From Thalassia testudinum (lineage: Eukaryota > Streptophyta > Magnoliopsida > Alismatales > Hydrocharitaceae), in contig JAZHRO010000054.1 of NCBI GenBank assembly GCA_037157565.1, positions 17,901,501 through 17,965,500 on the forward strand: a stretch of DNA of 64,000 nt. The letters are read 5' to 3'. The translations under genes were made by a program, and so were the position numbers. The notes under the pieces were generated by a model. It did not search any database and was not told the DNA's origin. It worked only from the letters and a program-made list of their open reading frames with translations. This document shows, one piece after another, positions 9,553-18,040 of the stretch (positions are counted from its first letter, which is position 1; the number at the start of each line of letters is the position of its first letter).

Positions 9553-10345
9553 ATTTATTTAAGAATGTTGAGATCAATATTCCGCTCCTTGATGCTATCA
9601 AGCACATACCGGCTTACGCAAAATTTTTAAAGGAATTATGTACACAAAAGCGTAAGTCGAGAGAATCTGTTCTGAGGAAGGTGGTACTCTCCGAGCATGC
9701 TAGCTCTGTTATCCTGTACTACCTCCCTCAGAAAAAGAGAGATCCTAGTGCTCCTTTGATTTCTTGCGTTATCAGAGATTACACATTTGATAGAGCACTT
9801 TTGGATCTCGATGCATCCATCAACCTAATTCCGACTTCTCTTTATGAGAAGTTTGGGTTAGGTGAACTTCGGCCAACTTCAGTAACGCTACAGTTAGCGG
9901 ACCATTCGGTCACAAACCCGCGAGGCGTTATTGAAGATGTTATAGTTAAGGTCAAGGATTTCTATTTTCCTTGAGATTTCCTTGTCCTTGACATGGATGT
10001 ACCAGATAATCTGAGGAACACACCCATCATTCTGGGGCGTCCGTTCCTGGCTACCGCAAAGGCCAACATTAATTGTGAATGCGGTAGCATGGAAATCTCC
10101 TTTGGGGATCAACGAATGAAATTGGATATTTTTAAGGCGATCAACAAATTTGAGGATTGTGAATTTATTGAGGAACTTGATGAGGATAATGTTAATATTG
10201 AAACTTGTTTGACAGTTTCTTCAATTGAAAGTTTCTCTTTGGTTGATGAATTTGACCCACAACCTTCTGACCTGACATCTTCAGAAGAGGTTACTGATTT
10301 TGTTCACTCAAAACCTCTTTCTCTTGTTGAATCTTCAGCATCTAC
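9547..10345 (+). pseudogene. pro: P aspartic protease region, broken and interrupted by N
   Basis: Retropepsin-like protease that would cleave the Gag-Pol polyprotein. The active-site segment reads DLDAS at 9804 where Athila-type proteases normally have DLGAS, so the conserved Gly is replaced by Asp; this alone probably kills activity. A downstream ILGRPFL segment (from about 10029) marks the C-terminal protease lobe. In this copy a TGA at 9972-9974 stops the frame; the second copy reads through. The acidic linker after it is cut at 10345 by N. The frame resumes in phase after N at 20709, so N hit a continuous pol frame between protease and RT. Confidence 0.82.
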
Positions 10346-13022
10346 TGTTATGAACGCGCGGCTTCAGACGTCTTTTAAGACGTTTGGGAGGTGGCCCAGA
10401 CGTCGGACCAGACGTCTGGAACCCCTTCCAGACGTCTGGGATTCGGTTTCGGCGGCACGCGCAGTTGCGTCTGCGCGCCTGCGCGCGCAGACTTGCGGTC
10501 GCTTTTTCCCTCTCTCCTGTCGGTGTAGGCTGCCTCTGTCTCGCTCTCTCTCTCTCCCCGCGTGGCTTTAAAAAGCCTCGCCCTCTCCCTCACTCTCATC
10601 GCCTCCGCCCCTTCCTCTTCTCCTTCCAGCCAGTGCGAGAGTGAGCGAGCGGCGGCGGTGGCAGACGCGGCGAGTGCGGGAGGAGGTGCTGCGCGAGAAG
10701 AGGAGGCACTCGGCCGTGAGGGCGAGCTTGCCGGGGTTGCTAGAGCCGGCCGGCGGGGGAGCAGCAGACGCGGGGTGACGCAGGAGGCCTGCTGCAGCTC
10801 GAGCAGCAGGCGGACGAGGCGCGGCACGGCCGTACGTCGTGGGGGAGGGCGAGTCGCGCTCTGATTCTGGAAGTTTTTCCAGAATCAGATGTCTGGGTTT
10901 CCAACCAGACGACGGGTAAGACGTCTGGAGGACGGTCCAGACGTATGAAAGGTAAGTTATTTTCGTACCTTCTTCCTTTCCTTCGACCGTCCGTACTGAG
11001 CACGAGGAAAGGGTACGCGCAGGTTCTGAGATTCGCATCCAACGCGAATCAGACGTTTGGCAGTGGTGCCCGACGACTAGAGGGACTTCCAGACGTCCGG
11101 GGTGACCATCGGACGTCTGGGAACTAGGCCAGAAGCCCCCGCAGGCTTCTAGACGTCTGAGAGTCCACGCAGGACAAGGTACCATCTGATCCCCATTTTT
11201 AAGACGTCTGGAACTTCCAGACGTCTGATTTTGCACTGTTTCGTCATTTTCGACCCGTTTAGGGCCCGTTCGGAGTCCGTTTTCCGCATTTCGAGTTGCG
11301 TGCTTTTCGGAATTAAATCCTCTACCCGTCTACAGTAGTTGTATACTGTTTTGAGAAACTCCTTGTGTTTGATCCTTGTGATAGGACCCCGTTCCGTTGC
11401 AGTCTCAGGGGTTGCGAAGGTACGCGGGATTCCCGACCACGCCCCCAGTACGCCTGTTGTAACCGGTAGAGTGGCTTTTAAGTTTATTAGTATAATCTGT
11501 TAAATTATGGAACCATAAATAGAACCTAGGACATTGCATGAATCCTAGGAATGAGAAACTAGATTGAATGGTAGATCCTAGGGTGTTGCATGAATCCTAG
11601 GGCTGAAAAACTAGATTGTATGATAGATCCTAGGGTATGGCATGAATCCTAGGATGGGAGGAACTAGTGGAATATATGAATACTGCAGTCTTGGAAAATG
11701 TGGAAAGGAAATAATAGCTACCTGTAAATTGGTTTAACAGCTGCCTGTTATAAATAAATGAGCATGTTTGAGAATATGGGATGTATGAACGTGAAACTGG
11801 AAAGGTGAAACCTGAATGTGCTGAGTTAAAAGAGCTGGAACCTTACGGGGAATTAGGAGTAGATCTCCTGGAAGGTGAATGGAATAGAATTGGAGAAGTA
11901 AGCTAGCCCTTGAGTACGGAGTACCAAGGAGAGCGACTGTCCCCCTGTTTAGCGCAGAGCGGAGCCAACCGCCCCAGGGACCCGGGGTTAGGTCTGGCCA
12001 CTTTCTACCGACTTGCTGGCCCTCGTGTACACAGTACCGAGGAGAGCTATTAGTGTAGGGCGAGTACTAGCTACCCCACGGGCCCCGGGGTTCTGCTAGC
12101 TCACCTACACCGACTTGTTAGGCCCACTGGGCAAACCAGGGTAGTCAGGCGAGGGTGCGCGGACTGTGGAGGGGCAAGGACCCTGTTTGGTTACTGTGGA
12201 GGGGTTCGACCCCTGTTACTGAGAGGGCTCTGGCCTGTACTGGTTCCGTGCTGTGCTTTGGGGCGCACCCGTTAACGGAAACGACTGACCGCATGCCAGT
12301 GCGGGTTAGCTACCTGTGCGTTTATCGCGCGTACCGTAGTCACCGTTACGTCTGTCCATGACCTTGGGGTGGTTGACTGAGAGTAGGATCACCACGGGGG
12401 ACTCTCCCGGCCAGGAGAGCACCACGTGCTACTTCTACTTTTTGGAAAAGACTGCAATCAAGATCGTTCCCACGAGGAACATTCGAGATCAAGTAAAGGA
12501 TCTAAGAAATAAATGAAATCGTGAGACAATTGAAAGACGTAAATAAAGAAAGTAACAGAACATAACAACTACTGTACACTCTACTGTTTCTTTAGTTTTA
12601 GTTGCCACTCTACTCAGCGTTTTGCTGACGTGTTACACTCGTTACCTTTCAGGACCAGGTGTTGGGCAGCTAGGGTCAGCGGCTGCAGAGGACGCTGGGC
12701 CGAGTAGGGTCCAGTAGAGTTACCACTGTTCTCTTGTACCTCTTTTTGTTCCACTGTAGTGAGTAGTTCTTGTTACCGCTGTACTTTTCTTTACCTGCAG
12801 TTCATATTATGTTATGAATGTTGTTCTACTGTTGTGGTGGTATATACTATAGTGGTTTCTTTCCTTACTGCTGTATTTTCTTACTGTTAGTTATATTTAT
12901 GCTGAATGTGGTTTATTTTACTGCTCTTTTGGTTACTTCCTCGTTGGACGACTAGGTCTTGGGATTTGTCGAGTCGGTCCGGTTCTCATGTCTCGTAGGG
13001 ACTCGGGAATCGGGTCGTTACA
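10346..13022 (+). repeat. N 5' LTR
   Basis: 2677 bp, TGTTATGAACGCG to ...GGGTCGTTACA. The first 900 bp carry about a dozen GACGTC-centred palindromes, a TATA-like TTTAAAAA near 10567, and a perfect 13-bp hairpin at 10860-10889. A 52-bp unit with CCTAGG borders occurs three times from 11525. Arg/Ser-rich open frames in the GC-rich part are non-coding shadows. Confidence 0.92.
11525..11680. repeat. 52-bp tandem repeat x3 in N LTR
   Basis: Units start CCTAGG at 11525, 11577 and 11629, and each contains GCATGAATCCTAGG. The array is also present in the 3' LTR (from about 19206) and in unit 2, so it was in the element before insertion. Confidence 0.88.
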
Positions 13023-13025
13023 AGA

Positions 13026-13037
13026 TGGTATCAGAGC
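13026..13037 (+). other. N primer binding site (tRNA-iMet)
   Basis: TGGTATCAGAGC is complementary to the 3' end of plant initiator tRNA-Met. It lies three bases after the LTR and is typical of chromoviruses. A 160-bp leader follows up to gag. Confidence 0.93.
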
Positions 13038-13199
13038 AAGGTCGTCCCGAGAAGTGAATCAATTGACTGGAAAATAACCAATTCACATGTCTATAACTAG
13101 AGTAGCCACCACAACATATCTTTTGACATGAGCTCTTAGACGTTTCCGTTAGGTATCGTTTCGTAGTGACGTGTTTTGTTTCGCGTCTCCTTGCAGGAG

Positions 13200-14465
13200 A
13201 TGCCTCGTCACGGGACTGGTGAGGCGGGCCGCGAGCGCGGCTGAGGACGAGGTCGGCGAGGTGGGCGTGCCGTTGCCGACGCCTCAGTGGACCAGCCACT
13301 ACTCCCGAGCGTCTAGGCCCAGGACCTCGCCTAGTTGATACGGGATATTGTGCGAGAGGAGCTCCACCCACCGCCCCAAGCGCCTCCCCCTGGGACTACG
13401 GAGGGGGAGTCCTCTGTGGGACTACCCGATGGACGTGGCGCTGGACGCGGGGGAGGGGATGGGCCACCGCAGCCCCCACCTTCCTCCGACACTTCTGTGC
13501 ACGAGGCACCTTTGCCTAGAGGTGCACCAGCATCCCCACTGCAACGCCACTCCGAGCTCTTTGGGTAGTTCCGGAAGCTGAAGCCCCCCCCCTTCAAGGG
13601 GGATGAGGACTCGACTGAGGCAGAGGACTGGCTCGAGTAGCTAGAGAAGATTTTCGACACCCTTCGCCCCCCGGTGGAGTGCGGCGTGGCCTTTGCCACG
13701 TACCAGCTGGAGAGTGCGGCACACAGGTGGTGGAGGGCGGTCCGGGGACAGGAGAGGGACAAGCCGACCTGGGATCGGTTCGTCGCCCTCTTCTGCGAGC
13801 AGTACTTTCCCCAGACGTGGCAGGACCAGAGGAGGTGGGAGTTCCACACTCTCCGCCAAGGGACGATGACCGTGAGTGCGTACCACACGCGTTTCCTGGA
13901 GCTGTCCCGCTTTGTAGCGACAGCGGTAGCCACTGAGGAGGAGTGCCTTTGGAGGTTCACCGAGGGGCTCCGACCTGCGATCCGGGGGTATGTCAAATCC
14001 CTGAAGCTGCCTACGTTTTCGAGGGTGGTGGAGGCAGCCATGACTTACGAGGAGACCAACCCGTCCGCGCGAGACACTGACGGCGGGCGGAAGAGGCCCT
14101 TTCAGCCAGACTTTTCACAGGGCAGGCGAGAGAGGAGACACGTGGCGTCCGCAGGAGAGCCGTCACGTTTTACAGGGCCATCAGTGGCCATTGGGGACCC
14201 TCGATAGGGGCCAGTCGCCAGCACCGGACCCCCGCCCAGCCGACAGCAGGGACCCACTGAGGGCGGGAGTCGGGTTCCCCTCTGTTACCAGTGTGGCCAT
14301 CCGGGCCACATCAAGAGGGACTGCCCGTATAGGGCAGGAGGTCAGTAGATACTTCCCGCGCAGAGCACTGGAGGGCGCGCAGGCGGCCACGGTTCCCAGG
14401 CGCGAGGAGGAGGACAACTGCCACGAGGAGGGTACCGGCCAGCACCTGCCCGTCCGACGCAGAGT
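13200..14465 (+). pseudogene. gag: N gag with CCHC zinc knuckle, broken
   Basis: Structural Gag. The frame opens at the ATG of 13200, preceded by CTTGCAGG. A Pro/Gly-rich N-terminal part leads to the Gag core (about 13680-14050, with AAHRWW, FCEQYFP and FTEGLRP segments). A zinc knuckle C-x2-C-x4-H-x4-C lies at 13283+1000, that is 14283-14324, in the same frame. Stops are TGA at 13242 and TAG at about 13311, 13332, 13566, 13638, 14205 and 14346. Most TAGs stand where this family has Gln (for example before LIRDIV, FRKLKPP and LEKIFD), suggesting CAG to TAG decay. Protease follows in the same frame. Confidence 0.86.
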
Positions 14466-14940
14466 GTGGCTGCTTCGTCCGCACCTAGAGCTGAGGGGCG
14501 TATCAACGCCCTGACACACAGGGATGCCAGAGCTTCGGGCTCGATAGTGGCAGGTATGGTTTCAGTTTCCGGCAGACTCGTTTACACGCTTTTCGATTCC
14601 GGCGCTATGCACTCGTTTGTCGCAGCCAGTTTTGCAGTTAGTTTGGACCAGGATTATACAATGTTAGAGAATCCATTCGTAATCAGAGGTCCGAGTGGTC
14701 AGTTGTTTGTAGCTGAAGAGGTGTACACGGATTGCGAGGTCAGCGTCGGGGACATAGCTTGCCAGCTGACCTGATTATGATACAGATGGAGGACTTTGGC
14801 GTAATTCTGGGGATGGACTGGTTGTTCGCTTACCACGCCTTGGTAGACTGTTTTGAGAGGAAAATTGTCTTCTCCATGCCGGAGTTGCCTTCTTTCGAGT
14901 TTCACGGACAGCTAGTGGACGGAGGCTTCAGGTGCATTTT
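14466..14940 (+). pseudogene. pro: N aspartic protease, frameshifted
   Basis: Retropepsin-like domain fused in frame to gag. The catalytic DSG is present at 14595 (FDSGAMHSF; the usual residue after Ala is Thr, here Met). The frame is lost near 14765-14774. The second half of the domain (ILGMDWL, about 14801) continues in the frame of the downstream RT. One frameshift therefore separates the catalytic half from the rest. Confidence 0.84.
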
Positions 14941-15901
14941 GGCACTTCGGGCGGCGAGACTTTTGAGCCAGGGGTGTGAGGGCTTCCTTGCTTGTGTGGT
15001 GGCAGAGCCCAGCCCTGTGGCAGACTTCCAGAGCATCCTGGTGGTCAGAGAGTACCCTGACGTGTTTCCAGACGAGTTACCAGGACTACCGCCCAAGAGA
15101 GAGGTCGAGTTTGAGATCTCGCTAGTACCAGGGACCAGCCCCATCTCCACCGCGCCATACAGGATGGCACCGCTTGAGCTGCGAGAGCTCAAGTCTCAGT
15201 TACAGGACCTTTTGGAGAAAGGTTTCGTGAGGCCCAGTGCGTCTCCCTGGGGAGCCCCGGTACTGTTTGTGAAGAAGAAGGATGGTACCCTACGCCTTTG
15301 TGTGGACTATCGACAGTTGAATAGGGTCACCATCAAGAACAGATATCCGCTGCCGAGGATTGATGACTTGTTTGACCAATTGCGGGGTGCCACGGTGTTC
15401 TCCAAGATCGACTTGAGGTCGAGATACCACCAGTTGAGAATCAGGGAGACTGACGTCTCCAAGACAGCTTTCCGCACCCGGTACGGACACTACGAGTTTT
15501 TGGTCATGCCGTTTGGGCTGACTATTGCCCCCGCTGCTTTCATGGATCTGATGAACCGGGTGTTTAGACCGTACTTGGACCAGTTCGTGGTGGTATTCAT
15601 TGATGATGTACTCATCTTTTCTAGAGATCAGACGCAGCACGAGCAGCACTTGCGGATGGTTCTGGACACTCTGGGACGACGTAGGCTGTACGCCAAATAC
15701 AGCAAGTGCGAGTTTTGGTTGAGGGAGGTGACCTTCTTAGGTCATGTGACCTCTGGAGACGGCTTGGCGGTGTGCCCAGCCAAGGTTGAGGCAGTGCTCA
15801 GGTGGGAGAGACCACGTTCAGTCACTGAGATTCGCAGTTTCCTGGGACTGGCAAGCTACTACAGACGTTTCATCAGAGGCTTTACATAGATCGCGCGTCC
15901 T
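14941..15901 (+). pseudogene. N reverse transcriptase, broken at its C-terminus
   Basis: RNA-directed DNA polymerase of the element. The frame is open from 14732 to a TAG at 15887. Motifs in order: [33 protein letters not shown] (from 15404), [21 protein letters not shown] (catalytic DD at 15602), [10 protein letters not shown]. Two conserved residues are changed: Gly to Arg in the DLRSGYHQ motif (codon 15422) and Asn to Ile in GLTNAP (codon 15524). The stop falls in the RT to RNase H linker, and RNase H continues in the same frame. Confidence 0.88.
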
Positions 15902-16418
15902 ATGACACAGTTGACCCGGAAGGACGTGCCATTCACTTGGATAAACGCCTATGAGGCGTGTTTTCAGGAGCTGAAGGAGAGGTTGACCTCGGCTCCCGTG
16001 CTCACCATCCCTGACAGTAGTGGTGGGTTCGTTGTGTACACGGACGCCTCCTTGCAGGGGTTAGGAGGTGTGCTCATGCAGAGGGGCCACGTTGTCGCTT
16101 ACGCTTCGCGGCAACTGAAGCCCCATGAGCATACCTACCCTACCCACGACCTAGAGTTGGCAGCTGTTGTCTTCGCGCTGAAGACCTGGAGGCACTACTT
16201 GTACGGTGAGACCTTCGAAATTTTCACAGATCACAAGAGCCTCAGATACCTTTTTGATCAGAAGGAGCTCAACATGAGACAGAGACGGTTGGAGCTCCTG
16301 AAGGACTACGACTACAGCATCTCCTACCACCCGGGAAAGGCCAATGTGGTGGCTGACGCCTTGAGCCGTAAGGCGCCTGCACACTTGGCCAGTTTACAGT
16401 TACAGAGTTGGAGCCTTT
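15902..16418 (+). pseudogene. N RNase H domain
   Basis: Degrades the RNA strand of the RNA:DNA hybrid. The four acidic residues are visible: D in YTDAS, E in HDLELA, D in FTDHKS and D in VVADALS. It is in frame with the RT but cut off from it by the TAG at 15887. After about 16419 the frame shifts by one to reach integrase. The domain itself looks intact. Confidence 0.87.
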
Positions 16419-17438
16419 TTGGAGGAGGTGGGCAGTTGGCAACCCCTGGAGTTACGGGGGCACTGTGGGGCAGTGACGGTGACACGACAGACTAGGCCAG
16501 AGCTGATAGACCGCATCATCACAGGACAAATGGCCGATCCGTACTTGCAGTCCTTACGCGACAGAGTACTGTCAGGAGACCCAGGGGACTTCTCTTTCAC
16601 AGACCAGGTGCTGCGCCTGAGGGGACGGTTGTGCGTTCCTAGAGACGAGGAGCTGTTGAGAGAGCTCCTGACTGAGGCACACGGTTCCAGATTCACCATA
16701 CATCCCGGAAACACGAAGATGTACCACGACTTGAGACGCGAGTTTTGGTGGAGGGGGATGAAGCGGGATGTGGGTGAATTCGTGCAGCAGTGCTTAGTGT
16801 GCCAGTAGGTGAAAGCCGAGCATCAGAGGCCTGCAGGGCCGCTACAGCCGCTTCCAGTGCCAGAGTGGAAGTGGGAGAGCATCACCATGGACTTGGTGGT
16901 GGGCTTACCTGTTACCCAGCGAGGACACGACGCTGTCTGGGTAATTGTGGATAGACTGACGAAGACGGCACGATTCTTGCCGATCCGAGTCACTTTGGGA
17001 CCAGCACAATTGGCAGAGAGGTATATCCGCGACGTGGTACGACTACACGGAGTTCCGCGGGAGATCGTATCCGACAGGGATACCCGCTTTACGTCCCAGT
17101 TTTGGGCTGAGTTTCAGCAAGCCCTGGGGACGTGGTTGAGGTTTAGTACAGCTTACCACCCCCAGACGGACGGACAGTCCGAGCGCACGATACAGACACT
17201 TGAGGACCTTTTGCGTGCCTATGTACTGGACTGGAGGGGCTTTTGGGAGGAGAACCTGCCCCTGGCAGAGTTTGCATACAACAGTTATCACTCGAGCATC
17301 GGCATGGCTCCCTACGAGGCTCTGTACGGACGGAGGTTTACGGCACCCTTGAGTTGGGTTGAGGTGGGGACCAAGTGGGAGGTTGGCCCCAGGTCGATCC
17401 AGCAGAGTCAGGAGGTAGTCGAGCAGATCCACAGGTGA
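16419..17438 (+). pseudogene. N integrase, interrupted by TAG
   Basis: Inserts element DNA into the host. The HHCC zinc finger (H near 16680, second H near 16701, C-x2-C at 16791-16802) is followed directly by an in-frame TAG at 16806, where relatives usually have Gln (CLVCQQVKAEH). The catalytic core then runs with D (MDLVVG, 16890), D (VSDRDTRF, 17073) and E (GQSERT, 17181), the last two separated by 35 residues (DD35E). A TGA at 17436 ends the frame early. Metal-binding and catalytic residues are all present. Confidence 0.88.
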
Positions 17439-17956
17439 CTCCGCACTGTCAGGAGTAGACAGAAGAGCTACGCGGATCGGAGACGCAGAAAGGTGCAGTT
17501 TGAGGTTGGGGACCACATCTTTCTTCATGTTTCGCCCATGAAGGGCCTGCAGCGGTTTGGAGTGAGAGGGAAGCTCGCGCCGAGGTTTGTGGGCCCTTTG
17601 AGGTCCTGAAGCGGGTTGGACCCGCTGCTTACAGGCTTGCCCTCCCTCCCCAGCTTTCTAGTGTGCACGATGTGTTCCACGTGTCCAACCTCAAGAAGTA
17701 TGTAGCCGATCCCAGTCACGTACTGAGTCACGAGAGCGTTGAGGTGGGCGACGACCTGACCTACCCTAAGCAGCCAGTGCAGATTCTAGACCGAGCCGTC
17801 CGCAATTTGAGACGAAAGCAAGTACCCCTGGTAAAGGTTTTGTGGAGGAGCTAGCGGTACGAGGAGGCTACCTGGGAGCCTGAGGCGGCAATGCGGGAGC
17901 GGTACCCGGAGCTCTTCGCGGGTACGTCTTTTCGGACTGGCTTCGGTCCTCTTTGA
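17439..17956 (+). pseudogene. N integrase C-terminus and chromodomain, broken
   Basis: The GPF-type module (GDHIFLHVSPMKG and PRFVGPF, about 17508-17600) shifts frame near 17590. It continues as HDVFHVSNLKKYV (17666) and a chromodomain-like end: PVQILDR, LVKVLWR, a TAG at 17852, then EEATWEPE up to a TGA at 17954. In chromoviruses this domain steers integration toward modified chromatin. Recognition rests on family knowledge; the stop and frameshift are seen directly. Confidence 0.83.
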
Positions 17957-18040
17957 GTTTGTTATGGTTACTATGACGTTTTTCCCGCACCCTAGTTAGT
18001 GCAAGTTTCGGGGACGAAACTTCCTTTGAGTTTGTTATAT
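17957..18040 (+). other. N 3' untranslated segment with no clear polypurine tract
   Basis: Only 84 bp. It contains GTTTCGGGGACGAAAC, a short palindrome common before the 3' LTR of this clade, but then CTTCCTTTGAGTTTGTTATAT in place of a purine run next to the LTR. Confidence 0.6.

Noticed and set aside
10375..11236. Arg/Ser/Ala-rich frames on both strands in N LTRs (also near 18255, 45170, 53045)
   Set aside because: GC-rich LTR sequence with the repeated GACGTC palindromes gives open frames by composition on both strands; they are not shared as proteins between the two LTRs.
11525..11680. CRISPR-like array
   Set aside because: Three adjacent 52-bp units without unique spacers, inside a plant LTR.
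13023..13040. tRNA-Met fragment
   Set aside because: A 12-base complement of the tRNA 3' end beside an LTR; a primer binding site.
13331..14041. 236-codon minus-strand frame opposite N gag
   Set aside because: Antisense shadow of a GC-rich gag; it ends and begins at arbitrary places and has no motif.
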